DNA from: Ruegeria_B marisflavi
Lineage (GTDB): Bacteria > Pseudomonadota > Alphaproteobacteria > Rhodobacterales > Rhodobacteraceae
Assembly: GCF_025673445.1 (NCBI RefSeq)
Contig: NZ_JAOVQN010000001.1
Span: 248,001 to 312,000 of the forward strand
Length of the DNA: 64,000 nt
Reading direction: 5' to 3'
Below are positions 35,432 to 44,933 of this stretch, piece by piece. The notes beneath the pieces are model-generated. The model was not told the origin of the DNA. It saw only the letters and a list, made by a program, of their open reading frames with translations, and did not search any database. Both the position numbers and the translations under genes were made by a program. The stretch's first letter is position 1, and every line of letters begins with the position of its first letter.

Positions 35432-36163
35432 ATGCGCATCGGGGTGATCGGAACCGGAACCATCGCAACCGCCGTCGTCCACGGCATCGCGGGCGACGGG
35501 CATGCGATCACCGTATCCGACCGCAGCGCGGCCAATGCGCAGGCACTGGCCGCCGCTTACCCCAATGTCCGGGTCGCCTCCAATCAGGCGGTTGTCGAGG
35601 AAAGCGATATCGTCATCCTCGGGCTGATGGCCGAAAAGGCGTCGGGCATCCTTGGTGCCTTGACCTTTCGCGCCGATCAGCAGGTGATCACCCTGATGGC
35701 GGGCGCCACGCTGGAGGAGGTGGCGCAGATGGTCGCCCCCGCCCGCGCCGCCGCGATCATGATGCCCTTTCCGGGCATCGCACAGGGCGGCTCGCCCATC
35801 ATGATGCAGGGCGATGCCGATCTGGTCCGCGCATTGTTTGGCGCGCGCAACCAGGTCTTTGCGCTGAAGGACGCCGCCGAGATGGCGGCCTATCTCTGCG
35901 CCCAGGCGGTGCTGTCGCCGGTGGCCCGGATGGTCAGCGATGCGGCGGGCTGGCTCGCTAGCCGCGTCTCTGACCCCGCTCAGGGAGAGGCGTTCCTGCG
36001 TGCGCTCGTGGCCTCCAGCCTTGCGGGCACCGACTGCGCCAGCCTGATCGAGGCGCTCAATACGCCGGGCGGCTATAACCAGCGCCTGCGCCTGCATATG
36101 GAGGGCGCGGGCATGGGCGACAGCCTGCGTGCAGGGCTTGATAGGCTGGAGCAAGACGCATGA
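35432..36163 (+). CDS. ProC-like (pyrroline-5-carboxylate reductase-type) NAD(P)-dependent reductase
   Basis: 243 residues, a little shorter than ProC (about 270). N-terminal dinucleotide-binding motif GVIGTGTIATAVV (residues 3-15); a C-terminal helical dimerisation part with LVASSLAGTDCASLIEALNTPGG. The stop overlaps the next gene by four bases and the start lies one base after the previous stop, so it belongs to the operon. Inference: reduction of a cyclic or simple imine formed during demethylation, not proline synthesis. Substrate unknown. Confidence 0.78.
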   Translation: MRIGVIGTGTIATAVVHGIAGDGHAITVSDRSAANAQALAAAYPNVRVASNQAVVEESDIVILGLMAEKASGILGALTFRADQQVITLMAGATLEEVAQMVAPARAAAIMMPFPGIAQGGSPIMMQGDADLVRALFGARNQVFALKDAAEMAAYLCAQAVLSPVARMVSDAAGWLASRVSDPAQGEAFLRALVASSLAGTDCASLIEALNTPGGYNQRLRLHMEGAGMGDSLRAGLDRLEQDA

Positions 36164-38139
36164 GTTTCAAGCACATCTTCGCCCCGGTTCAGCTGCGGCA
36201 CAAAAAGCTGAAGAACCGCATCGTGTTCGGCGCCCATACCACCAACATGGCCCATGACGGCCTGCCGGGCGACCAGCATCTGGCCTATTACGAGGAACGC
36301 GCCATGGGCGGCGCCGCGATGATCGTGGTCGAGCCGATGCCGGTCCATGCCGCCGCCGTTCTGACACGCGGCAATTTCCGCCACTCCAGCGATGACGTCA
36401 TCCCGCATTTCGCCCGCATCACCGAGGCGTGCAAGGCGCATGGCACGGTGATGATCCAGCAGCTCTATCATGTCGGCGCGCATGGCGACTGGGACAATTC
36501 CTGGCACGCCAACTGGTCGCCCTCGGGCGGGCCCAGCTATCACGACAACGATGGCAGCCACGCCATGACCGAGGATGAGATCGAGGAAACCATTCAGGGT
36601 TTTGTCGATGCCGCGATCCGCTGCCAGAAAGCGGGTTTCGACGGGGTCGAAGTCTGGGCCGCCTATCACTGCCTGCTCGACCAGTTCTGGACGCCGTTTT
36701 CCAACCAGCGCAGCGACCAATGGGGCGGCTCTCTTGCAAACCGCACCCGGCTTTCGCGCGAAATCATGGCGCGTATCCGGGCCGCCTGCGGCCCCGATTT
36801 CATCATCGGCCTGTCGGTGAACGACGATTCTGACAAGCCCGTCTGCCTCAGCCATGACGAGATGGTCGAGATCGTGGCGCTCCACGACGCCCAAGGCTTG
36901 ATGGATTATGTCACCGTCGGCGCGGGCAGCTATTTCGACTTCTACAAGCTTTTGCCCAGCTTTCAGTATGCCGAAAACCTCGGCGCCGATCTGGCCGAGC
37001 GGCTGAAACAGGCGAACCTGACCGCGCTGGTCACGGCCGAGGCCAATATCCGCACCCCCGACAACGCCAACACCGTGCTGGGGGCCGGTCGGGCCGATCT
37101 GGTGTCGATCGTGCGCGGTCAGATCGCCGACCCGCATCTCGTGGCCAAGGCCGAACGCGGCGCGGCGCAGGACATTCGCGGCTGCCTGTCGTGCAACCAG
37201 CAATGCTGGGGCCGGCGCGGGCGCGATTACTATATCTCCTGCCTCGTGAACCCCTCGGCCGGGCATGAATACATCTGGGGTGGCGACCGGTTCACGCCCG
37301 CGCAGACCCCCAAAACCGTACTGGTGGTGGGCGGCGGCCCTGCCGGGCTGGAATGCGCCCGGGTGGCTGCCGAACGCGGGCACCGGGTGATCCTGGCCGA
37401 GGCGGGGCCGGAACTCGGCGGACAATTCCGGCTCGCCGGGCTGCAACCGCGCCGTGCCCAGATCACCGACCTGATCGGCTGGTACGAACGGCAGCTGCGC
37501 CAGCTTCAGGTCGAAATCCGGTTTAACACCTATATGGATGCCCAGGACGTCGCCGCCATCGGGGCCGACCATGTGATACTGGCCACCGGCTCCGCCCCGC
37601 CGGAAACGGGGTTCCAAAAGGCGCTGCCGCATGTGGCCCGCCTGCCGGGGATCGAACGCGGGCAGGTCTGGTCCATCCACGACGTGATGACCCGCGCCGC
37701 CCGGCTGGGGGACCATGTCGTGCTGCTGGACGAGGCAGGCAACTGGCGCGGTATCGGCACCGCCTGGCATCTGGCGGAAAAAGGCCACAAGGTCACCATC
37801 GTCACCCCCGACCCGATGATCGGGCGCGAACTGGCCCGCTCGGCCACCGATTTCCCCGCCCGCGCCACGCTGGCCGGGCTGGGGGTGTGTTTTGTCACGG
37901 AAAGCGCCCTGACAGGGTGGGGCGACGCAGGCGCCGCGATCCTGTCGCTGCTGACCGGCGAGACCGAAACCATCGCCGCCGACAGTCTGGTTCTGGCCAC
38001 CGCCAACACCCCCGAAACCGGTCTGGCACAAGAGCTGCGGGAGATGGGGACAAAGGCCACCAGCATCGGCGACGCTGCCGCCCCGCGACTGGCCGCCGCC
38101 GCCATACACGAGGGCCGCAAGACCGGACTGTCGCTCTGA
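36160..38139 (+). CDS. TMADH-type iron-sulfur flavoprotein oxidoreductase
   Basis: 659 residues. Same layout as the gene at 33.4 kb: FMN barrel (LKNRIVFGAHTTNMAHDGL, DGVEVWAAYHCLLDQF), then FAD domain (VLVVGGGPAGLECARVAAERG near 385). Here the iron-sulfur cysteines are complete: C342, C345, C349, C361 in C-x2-C-x3-C-x11-C spacing, as in trimethylamine dehydrogenase. Inference: the electron-passing demethylase of the pathway. Overlaps the ProC-like gene by four bases. Convergent with lptF-like, nine bases apart. Confidence 0.87.
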   Translation: MSFKHIFAPVQLRHKKLKNRIVFGAHTTNMAHDGLPGDQHLAYYEERAMGGAAMIVVEPMPVHAAAVLTRGNFRHSSDDVIPHFARITEACKAHGTVMIQQLYHVGAHGDWDNSWHANWSPSGGPSYHDNDGSHAMTEDEIEETIQGFVDAAIRCQKAGFDGVEVWAAYHCLLDQFWTPFSNQRSDQWGGSLANRTRLSREIMARIRAACGPDFIIGLSVNDDSDKPVCLSHDEMVEIVALHDAQGLMDYVTVGAGSYFDFYKLLPSFQYAENLGADLAERLKQANLTALVTAEANIRTPDNANTVLGAGRADLVSIVRGQIADPHLVAKAERGAAQDIRGCLSCNQQCWGRRGRDYYISCLVNPSAGHEYIWGGDRFTPAQTPKTVLVVGGGPAGLECARVAAERGHRVILAEAGPELGGQFRLAGLQPRRAQITDLIGWYERQLRQLQVEIRFNTYMDAQDVAAIGADHVILATGSAPPETGFQKALPHVARLPGIERGQVWSIHDVMTRAARLGDHVVLLDEAGNWRGIGTAWHLAEKGHKVTIVTPDPMIGRELARSATDFPARATLAGLGVCFVTESALTGWGDAGAAILSLLTGETETIAADSLVLATANTPETGLAQELREMGTKATSIGDAAAPRLAAAAIHEGRKTGLSL

Positions 38140-38148
38140 CCCGGCGCC

Positions 38149-39273
38149 TCAGGCCAGCTCGGGCGCCCTGCGCCTCGGCCGGATCGGTCGCCCCGCGATC
38201 CTGAGAAACAGCACAGACACCGCGATACCGCCAAGCGCCGGCATATGTTGCAGCCACCACAGGTTCGGATGCTCGGTCACCGTCGCGGAAGCGACCCCGC
38301 GCAGCCCCTCGATCGCAACAAGCAGCGCAAACGCACCCAGCAATTGCGGCCACAGCCCAAAGCGCGAGAACGTGCCCAGCATTAGGGTCGAGAACCCGAC
38401 CATGGCTACCGCCACGCTGATGGCCAGCCAAGACAGCCGCTCTTGCAACTCTTCCACGATGTCTCCATGGGCATAGGTATCGGCACCGGGCCCGCCCAGC
38501 CGTGCCCGATTCAGCTCCAGCGTCGGAATACCACGAATGTCCCGCGCCCGGACCTCGTCCCGCTTGGCCAGCGCCGAAATGTCATAAGTGAAATCGCTGA
38601 ACACCGTGGTCGACAGCAGCTTGGTCTTTGTATCCATCTGCAAGGCCGTGCCTTCGACCATCACCAGCGCCACCTGCTCGCCACTGCGCGCCAGAAAGGC
38701 CTTGGAACTGGTATAGGTCACCACCTGTTCCGGTCGCCGCCGGTCCGACAGGTAGACATCGCTCAGCGTGCCGTCGCGGCCGATATTGCCGATGTAGACG
38801 GTGACACCCTTGACCGGATGCATGAACTGCCCGTCATTCAGCAGTTGCGCCGTCATGTCGCCCGCCACTTCGGCCTGCCGTGCCTCCAGCCGTTGCAGCG
38901 AGGCGGGGCGCAGGTAAAGCGTGATCGTGCCCAGCATCACCGCGCATATCAGCCCGAACAGAACCACGGGACGGGCCAGCCGCATCGGGCTGGTTCCGGT
39001 GGCCAGCATCACCGTCAGCTCGCTTTCGCGGTTCAGCCGGTTGGTGACATAGACGGTGGCGGCAAAGGCCGCCATCGGCATCACCGTGCGGATGAGCGAG
39101 GGCAGCGACAGCGCGGTGAACTCCAGCGCCACCATGGCCGTCTGGCCGCTGCTGATCAGCTTGTCGAACAGGCTGACCGCCTTGCTGATCCAGAACACGC
39201 CGACCAAGACAAAGGCAAAAAACCCGCACAACACCAGCAACTGGCGCAGGAAATATCCATCGAATTTCGACAT
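38149..39273 (-). CDS. LptF/LptG-family membrane protein
   Basis: 374 residues from the ATG at 39273; a 66-base extension is not supported. An LptF/YjgP-type fold: N-terminal membrane helices (FFAFVLVGVFWISKAVSLFD, about 15-35), VTNRLNRESELTVMLATGTSP (coupling-helix region), a periplasmic beta domain (about 125-260), and C-terminal membrane segments. LptF and LptG pair in the LPS exporter and are usually adjacent. This one stands alone, so it may be a paralogue or one half of a split pair. Confidence 0.8.
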   Translation of the reverse strand: MSKFDGYFLRQLLVLCGFFAFVLVGVFWISKAVSLFDKLISSGQTAMVALEFTALSLPSLIRTVMPMAAFAATVYVTNRLNRESELTVMLATGTSPMRLARPVVLFGLICAVMLGTITLYLRPASLQRLEARQAEVAGDMTAQLLNDGQFMHPVKGVTVYIGNIGRDGTLSDVYLSDRRRPEQVVTYTSSKAFLARSGEQVALVMVEGTALQMDTKTKLLSTTVFSDFTYDISALAKRDEVRARDIRGIPTLELNRARLGGPGADTYAHGDIVEELQERLSWLAISVAVAMVGFSTLMLGTFSRFGLWPQLLGAFALLVAIEGLRGVASATVTEHPNLWWLQHMPALGGIAVSVLFLRIAGRPIRPRRRAPELA

Positions 39274-39359
39274 GCAGTCTTTCGCCTTGGCTGTCCGGAT
39301 GCGGCACCATAAGCCATGGCTGAGGAATGCGAAACTCACATTTCCGGGGCAGTTCCCGC

Positions 39360-40784
39360 TTAGGTCAGTTTTGGCCTGCCTGCCGCATCCGCGAACCAGC
39401 CGCCCTGCGCCGCCTCATAGGCCATCGCCGCCTGGAACACCACCTCGTCGCTATAGGTCGGCCCGACGATCTGTATGCCGGTCGGCACGCCATTTCCGGC
39501 AAAGCCCGACGGCACCGAGATCACCGGGCAGCGGCTCATCATATTGAAGGGCGTCGTCATCACCCAGCCCAACTCGGGCCGCACCGATATACCTTCAATC
39601 TCCAGTCCCTCGGTCGACGGGTCGAAATCGGCCCGCACGGCGGGCAAAGCGTTGGTGGGGCAGATCAGGCAATTGTACCGTTCCAGCAGCGGCCCCAGCT
39701 TCTTGTAGCTTTCGCCCGCCACTTGCAGCGAGCGCACGAAATCGCGCGCGGTGGAACTCAGCGAGCTTTCCGCGAAGGCCCGGCAATAGGTCGTCATCAG
39801 GTCGCCATGGCTCTCCAGCTCTTCGGACAGGGCGCCGCCAAAGATATGGGTCAGATAGGCCCAGCAGGCCTCGGACACTTCCGCGCCCCAGCCGATCTCG
39901 ACCTCCTCCACCGTCGCGCCCAGGTCGCGGAACACCTGCGCCGCCGCTTGCGTGTTGCGCCGCACGTCCTCGGACACAGCGAAACTGCCCAGATCCATCG
40001 ACAGCGCGATCTTCCAGCCGCGAATGTCGGGATAACTGTCGGGCAGCACCAGCTTGGGCTTCAGGGTCGAGATATCCAGCGGGTTCGGCCCGCTCATCAG
40101 GTTTTGGAGCAGGATTGCATCCGACACCGAACGTGCCAACGGCCCGGTATGGCAGTAGAAATCCAGGTTGAAGGGGATGTCGTCGGGGTTGCGCCCATAG
40201 GGCGGCTTGTACCCCACCAGCCCGCAGCAGGAGGCCGGGATGCGGATCGACCCACCGATATCCGACCCGGTGGCCAGCGTCGTCGTGCCCGCCGCCAGCG
40301 CTGCCGCCGATCCGCCCGACGACCCGCCGGGGGTGAACTCGGGGTTCCACGGATTGCGCGTCACCCCCCACAGCCGCGACCAGGTGAACCCGGCGCAGGA
40401 AAATTCGGGCGTCGCCGTGCGCGCATGCACGATGGCGCCCGAGGCCAGAATGGGCTGGTTCATGGGCGAGGTATGGTCGGCCACGAAATCCTGCATGATC
40501 AGCGAGCCGCTCGACGTGGGCTTGCCCGCGATCATGCTCTCGTCCTTGATCGCCACCGCCAGCCCGTCCAGCGGGCCATTCGGCGCGCCCTTGGTCCAGC
40601 GCGCCTCGGCGGCGCGGGCCAGGTCCATCGCCTCGTCGAAATGGGTATGGGTAAAGGCGTTGACGGTCTCCGCCGTGGCCTCGGCCCGGGCGATCTGCGC
40701 CGACAGCAACTCGACCGGCGACAGGCTCTTGTCGGCGAACCGGGCCAGAGCCTCGGTCGCGGTAAGATAGATCAGGTCCGACAT
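39360..40784 (-). CDS. Amidase (amidase signature family)
   Basis: 474 residues. The Ser-cisSer-Lys triad is visible: Lys80 (AVAIKDE), Ser155 in GGSSGGS (153-159) and Ser179 in GSDIGGS. Hydrolyses a carboxamide to acid and ammonia or amine; no signal peptide, so cytoplasmic. It lies 11 bases after the serine hydrolase gene and downstream of the polyamine-type importer on the same strand, so it may act on an imported amide. Confidence 0.9.
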   Translation of the reverse strand: MSDLIYLTATEALARFADKSLSPVELLSAQIARAEATAETVNAFTHTHFDEAMDLARAAEARWTKGAPNGPLDGLAVAIKDESMIAGKPTSSGSLIMQDFVADHTSPMNQPILASGAIVHARTATPEFSCAGFTWSRLWGVTRNPWNPEFTPGGSSGGSAAALAAGTTTLATGSDIGGSIRIPASCCGLVGYKPPYGRNPDDIPFNLDFYCHTGPLARSVSDAILLQNLMSGPNPLDISTLKPKLVLPDSYPDIRGWKIALSMDLGSFAVSEDVRRNTQAAAQVFRDLGATVEEVEIGWGAEVSEACWAYLTHIFGGALSEELESHGDLMTTYCRAFAESSLSSTARDFVRSLQVAGESYKKLGPLLERYNCLICPTNALPAVRADFDPSTEGLEIEGISVRPELGWVMTTPFNMMSRCPVISVPSGFAGNGVPTGIQIVGPTYSDEVVFQAAMAYEAAQGGWFADAAGRPKLT

Positions 40785-40795
40785 GTCTTTCCCTT

Positions 40796-42007
40796 TCAGC
40801 TGAGTGCGGCGGCAATCGCGTCGATTGCCCGCATGGTGTTGGAATGGCGGCTATCCGACAGCGACTCGGGCCAGCTCGACTGGCAGGCGACCACCAGCTC
40901 GTGCTCAGGGTCGACGTAGATGACCTGCCCATAAATCCCCAAGCTGATATGGACGGGCCGGGCGACGTCGCGGATCCAGAACATGTTGCGATAGCGCCCG
41001 TTGGGCATGAACTCGCGGCTCTGATCGTCGAATCGCCCGTGGTCGCCCCGGCGTACATCCTCGATCCAGGCGCTTGGGATAACCTGCCGCCCACCGGCGC
41101 GGCCGTCGTCCAGCATGGTCTGACCGAACCGGGCGCAATCGCGCAGGCTGGCACAGATGCCGCCATCGGCCAGCGGGGTGCCGTTGCGGTCGACGGTGAC
41201 ATAGGCCCCGGTCTCGGCGCCCATCGGCGCCCACAACACCTCGGACACCGTCCGGGCAAAGGATTGCCCGCTCACCCGCGCGATCAGCACGCCCAAGAGA
41301 TCGGTCTCGATCGAGCGATAGCTGAACCGCGCCCCATGCGCGGCCTCGCATTCGGTCAGCGACAAAATGTAATCCCACGTGTTGTCCGGACAGGACCCCG
41401 GCGCCATATGCGCTGGCAACGGCTTCCACCCCGAGGCATATTCCAGCCGCGCCACATCGCAATCGGGATCCTCGTAATCCTCGACGAACCGAACGCCGGT
41501 GGTCATGTCCAGCACCTGTTGCAGCGTCGCGCCTTTCCAGCCCGTCGCCGCCAGTTCGGGCAGGTATTCCGTCATCGGGGCTGCGGGGTCCAGCAGGCCC
41601 CGGTCGATCAGGATGCCGACGGTGGTCGCGGTGATCGACTTCGACACCGACATCAGCAGATGTCGCGACCCGCGCGTCATCCCGTTATGATAGCTTTCGT
41701 GCAGAATGCGGCCCCGATGCGCCACCAGGAACCCGTCGGCATAGTCCGCGAGCAGATCCGCCAGCGTCATCGGCTTGCCGTCCCAGCCGGTGAACGCGAC
41801 ACCCGACAGGTCCTGCGGCGCCTCTTGCCACTCCAGCGCGTCGGGTCCGCGCGCGATCTCTTCGGTCGGTACACACATGCGGATGTTCTGGAAGGTCCAG
41901 CGGTTCCAGGGTGCCCGATCCCAGTCATAGGGTGGCAGGCGCCAGCCAAGCGGCTCCTTGCCCCGCAGGATCGGCGCCTGCGGGTCGGCATTGCGATAGA
42001 AGGTCAT
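40796..42007 (-). CDS. Beta-lactamase-family serine hydrolase
   Basis: 403 residues. Class C/esterase-type motif S-V-S-K at residues 120-123 (catalytic Ser120, Lys123) and a tyrosine motif YRS near residue 230. No signal peptide, so cytoplasmic. Such proteins hydrolyse esters, amides or lactams rather than antibiotics. A strong terminator separates it from the importer genes upstream, so it may have its own promoter; the amidase follows within 11 bases. Confidence 0.85.
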   Translation of the reverse strand: MTFYRNADPQAPILRGKEPLGWRLPPYDWDRAPWNRWTFQNIRMCVPTEEIARGPDALEWQEAPQDLSGVAFTGWDGKPMTLADLLADYADGFLVAHRGRILHESYHNGMTRGSRHLLMSVSKSITATTVGILIDRGLLDPAAPMTEYLPELAATGWKGATLQQVLDMTTGVRFVEDYEDPDCDVARLEYASGWKPLPAHMAPGSCPDNTWDYILSLTECEAAHGARFSYRSIETDLLGVLIARVSGQSFARTVSEVLWAPMGAETGAYVTVDRNGTPLADGGICASLRDCARFGQTMLDDGRAGGRQVIPSAWIEDVRRGDHGRFDDQSREFMPNGRYRNMFWIRDVARPVHISLGIYGQVIYVDPEHELVVACQSSWPESLSDSRHSNTMRAIDAIAAALS

Positions 42008-42053
42008 TGTTCCTCTCAGAAGGCTGTCGCCCCGTTCGAAAAAAGGGCCAGCG

Positions 42054-42077
42054 AAAGGGCCCGCAACCGGGCCCTTT
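42054..42077. terminator. Rho-independent-type terminator of the pot-like operon
   Basis: AAAGGGCCCG / CGGGCCCTTT, perfect 10-bp arms with a CAAC tetraloop, 14 bases after the binding-protein gene ends. On the minus strand the stem ends in TTTC. It isolates the serine hydrolase-amidase pair from the importer operon. Confidence 0.75.
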
Positions 42078-42091
42078 CCTGTCTCACAACC

Positions 42092-43114
42092 TTACTTCTG
42101 AAGGTCGGTCCAGATCCGGGTATAGAGCGCCTGTGTCTCCGGCGCGCAGGTGCCGTTGAACTTGCCCACAGACTTCAGCTCTTCGGGGATCACGATCTCG
42201 GGCGCGGTTTTCATGTCCTCGGGCATGAACGCCTCGGACCCCGCGATCCCGTTGGCATAACGCGCAAATTCCGAGATCAGCGCGGCGTTTTCCGGGGCCA
42301 TGACAAAGTTCTGGAATGCCTTGGCCTCGTCCATGTTCTTGGCATCCTTCAGAACCGCGACCGAATCCATCCACAGTGGATAGCCTTCCTTGGGATAGCC
42401 ATAAGCGATCGCCTCGTTCTGCAACCGCATCCGGAAGGTCGAGCCGTTCCAGTTTACACCCGCCCAAAGGTCTTCCTTGGCGAATTTCTCCAGGTTGCCG
42501 TAATCCATGCCCAGCCAGTGCTGCTTGGCATTCACTAGCGTCTCGTGAACCTTTTTCAGCACTTCCTTGTCGTCGGTGCAAGGTTCGCCGCCGTGATACA
42601 TGATCGCCATGACCATCACGTCGCCCATCTCCGGCACCACGTTGATCTTGCCGCGCAGTTCTTCGGGCGGATCCAGGAAGATGGCAGAGGTGTTGATATC
42701 GCCGCTGTAGTACTTGGTGTTCACCACAACGCCGGTGGTGCCCCACTGCCATGGCACGGTGTAATGCCGGCCAGGGTCCCAATCCACATCGACCCACTTG
42801 GCGTCCATGTTCTTGAAGTTTTCCATCTGGTCGGGGCGGGTTTCGGCCAACAGTCCCTCGGAAATCCAGATCGGCACATAGGTATGGGTCGGCACCACGA
42901 TGTCGAACCCGTGACCGCCCGCCTTGACCTTGGCCAGCGCGGTGTCGTTGCTGTCGTAATCGGTGATCGTCACCTTGATGCCGGTCTCGGCCTCGAATTT
43001 CTCGATCAGCTTGGGGTTGGTGTAGTTGCCCCAGTTATAGATGTTCAGTTCCTTGGCATAGGCGCCTCCGGCCATCAGGGCCAGCGCGGATGCCGCGGCA
43101 AGTACGTGTCTCAT
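42092..43114 (-). CDS. Polyamine-type ABC transporter substrate-binding protein
   Basis: 340 residues with signal peptide (MRHVLAAASALALMAGGAYA). PotD/PotF-type motifs: LNIYNWGNYTNPKLIEKFEAETGIKVTI at the N-terminus and the WGTTGVVVNTKYY segment near residue 130. Captures a polyamine or another cationic compound in the periplasm. Last gene of the importer operon (potA-like, two permeases, then this), 65 bases after the permease. Confidence 0.9.
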   Translation of the reverse strand: MRHVLAAASALALMAGGAYAKELNIYNWGNYTNPKLIEKFEAETGIKVTITDYDSNDTALAKVKAGGHGFDIVVPTHTYVPIWISEGLLAETRPDQMENFKNMDAKWVDVDWDPGRHYTVPWQWGTTGVVVNTKYYSGDINTSAIFLDPPEELRGKINVVPEMGDVMVMAIMYHGGEPCTDDKEVLKKVHETLVNAKQHWLGMDYGNLEKFAKEDLWAGVNWNGSTFRMRLQNEAIAYGYPKEGYPLWMDSVAVLKDAKNMDEAKAFQNFVMAPENAALISEFARYANGIAGSEAFMPEDMKTAPEIVIPEELKSVGKFNGTCAPETQALYTRIWTDLQK

Positions 43115-43179
43115 GGATGTTCTCTCCTTGTTGGTCCGTTCACGTTTGGTCCCGGCTCTCGCGGCCGGTTGAAATGCGC

Positions 43180-44004
43180 CTAGCCCCGTTTCGAGGTCAG
43201 GCGGAAAAACAGCGATACCAGGATCGCGCCCGCCAGCAGGATCACGGTCGAGATCGCGTTGACCTCGGGCGTGACCACGCGGCGCAATTGCCCCAGCATA
43301 TAGGTGGGCAGGGTCTCCTGCCCGGCGGATTTGACGAATTCGGTGATCACCACGTCATCCAGCGAGATGACAAAGGCCAGCATCAGCCCGGCCACGATCC
43401 CCGGCCACATCAACGGCAGGGTTACCCGGCGAAAGGTCAGCCAGCGCGAGGCATAAAGATCCTGCGCCGCGGTCTCCAGCGACAGGTCCATGGTCTCCAG
43501 CCGGGCGCGGATCGGCAGATAGGCAAAGGGCACGCAGAACGCGGTATGGGCCACGATCAGGTAGATCATGCTGGTATGCCCGGTCCAGACCTTGATGGCC
43601 GCGAACACGATCAACAGCGCCACGGCGGTGACGATCTCGGGCACCATCAGCGGCTGGTTGATCAGCGCATAAATCATCGTCTTGCCGGGGAAATGGCGGG
43701 TCCGGGTGGTGGCCAGCGCCGCCATCGTGGCGGCCACCGTCGCCACCGAGGCCGCGACCAGCGCCAGGAACAGCGACCGCACGGCGGCATCCTGCACCGC
43801 CTCGTTGGCGACGGCCTGCTGGTACCAGCGCAGGCTGAACCCCTCCCAGATCGCCATCGAGGTGCCGGCGTTGAACGAAAAGGTGACCAGGATCGCGATC
43901 GGCGCGTAAAGCGTGATCAGGGTAAAGATGGCCACGATGGCGAAGCCCGGCAGGGTGCGGACCGAATAGCCCTTTGGCGGTTTCTGCGTGCGGGATTCAG
44001 TCAT
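43180..44004 (-). CDS. Polyamine-type ABC transporter permease (PotC/PotI type)
   Basis: 274 residues, six membrane segments. The binding-protein-dependent transport motif (EAA loop) is ETAAQDLYASRWLTFRRVTLPLMWPGI near residue 200, and the preceding LINQPLMVPEIVTAVALLIV region is typical of PotC. Start ATG overlaps the partner permease by eight bases. Confidence 0.93.
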   Translation of the reverse strand: MTESRTQKPPKGYSVRTLPGFAIVAIFTLITLYAPIAILVTFSFNAGTSMAIWEGFSLRWYQQAVANEAVQDAAVRSLFLALVAASVATVAATMAALATTRTRHFPGKTMIYALINQPLMVPEIVTAVALLIVFAAIKVWTGHTSMIYLIVAHTAFCVPFAYLPIRARLETMDLSLETAAQDLYASRWLTFRRVTLPLMWPGIVAGLMLAFVISLDDVVITEFVKSAGQETLPTYMLGQLRRVVTPEVNAISTVILLAGAILVSLFFRLTSKRG

Positions 44005-44929
44005 CTGATTGCTCCCTCGATGTCACCCGGACATACCACATCAGCGCGATCATCACCGCCGCCATCAGCATCAGCGACAGCGCCGCTCCCAGCGGCCAGT
44101 TTCGGCCCTGACCGAACTGCAACTCGATCAGGTTGCCGAACATCAGGTTCTTGCCGCCGCCCAGCACCCGGGGCGTCACATAGGCGCCCAGCGACGGGAT
44201 GAAGACCAGGATCGAGCCCGCGATGATGCCCGGCTTGATCAGCGGCAGGATCACCCGGCGGAACGCGGTCCAACGCCCGGCATACAGGTCATGCGCCGCC
44301 TCGACGAGGCGGAAATCCAGCTTGTCCACCGCCGCATAGACCGGCAGCACCATCAGCGGCAGGTACACATAGGTCATGCCGAAGCCGATGGCGAAATTGG
44401 TGAACATCATCTGGATCGGCGCGTCGATGATCCCCAGTTTCAGCAGGACAAGGTTGATCACCCCTTCGGACCGCAACAGCTCCTGAATGGCGATGGTCCG
44501 CACCAGCAGGTTGGTCCAGAACGGCACGGTGATCAGGAACAGCCAGAACTCGCGCTTGCCGGGTGGCTGGGTGGCGATGAACCACGCCGTCGGCACGCCA
44601 AAGATCAACGTCAGCACCGTGGTGATCAGCGACAGCGAGAACGACCGCCAGAAGATCGACAGATGCGCATCGGCCCAGATCAGCGTGTCGTCAAAGATGT
44701 CCCGCTGCACCAGAGTGTTCATCCAGCCTTCCAACGAGAATTTCCAAACGACATTGCCGTAATCGCCCGGCGTCAGAAAGGAATAGACCACCATCACCAT
44801 GAGCGGCCCCGCCGCCGCCAGTGTGATGATGACCACGGCCGGCAATGCCAGCATCCAGCGGCTGCGGTTGTCGGCGGCCTGGGCTTCGGCTTCCAGCTCT
44901 CCGGGGCGATATGCGGCCTGTTCGCTCAT
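43997..44929 (-). CDS. Polyamine-type ABC transporter permease (PotB/PotH type)
   Basis: 310 residues from the ATG at 44929. A longer frame to 44989 overlaps the ATPase gene and is rejected. Six membrane segments after an acidic N-terminus; FWTNLLVRTIAIQELL and the EAA-type LVEAAHDLYAGRWTAFRRVILPLIKPGI mark the family. Forms the channel with the PotC-type permease. Confidence 0.93.
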   Translation of the reverse strand: MSEQAAYRPGELEAEAQAADNRSRWMLALPAVVIITLAAAGPLMVMVVYSFLTPGDYGNVVWKFSLEGWMNTLVQRDIFDDTLIWADAHLSIFWRSFSLSLITTVLTLIFGVPTAWFIATQPPGKREFWLFLITVPFWTNLLVRTIAIQELLRSEGVINLVLLKLGIIDAPIQMMFTNFAIGFGMTYVYLPLMVLPVYAAVDKLDFRLVEAAHDLYAGRWTAFRRVILPLIKPGIIAGSILVFIPSLGAYVTPRVLGGGKNLMFGNLIELQFGQGRNWPLGAALSLMLMAAVMIALMWYVRVTSREQSDD

Positions 44930-44933
44930 GCGC

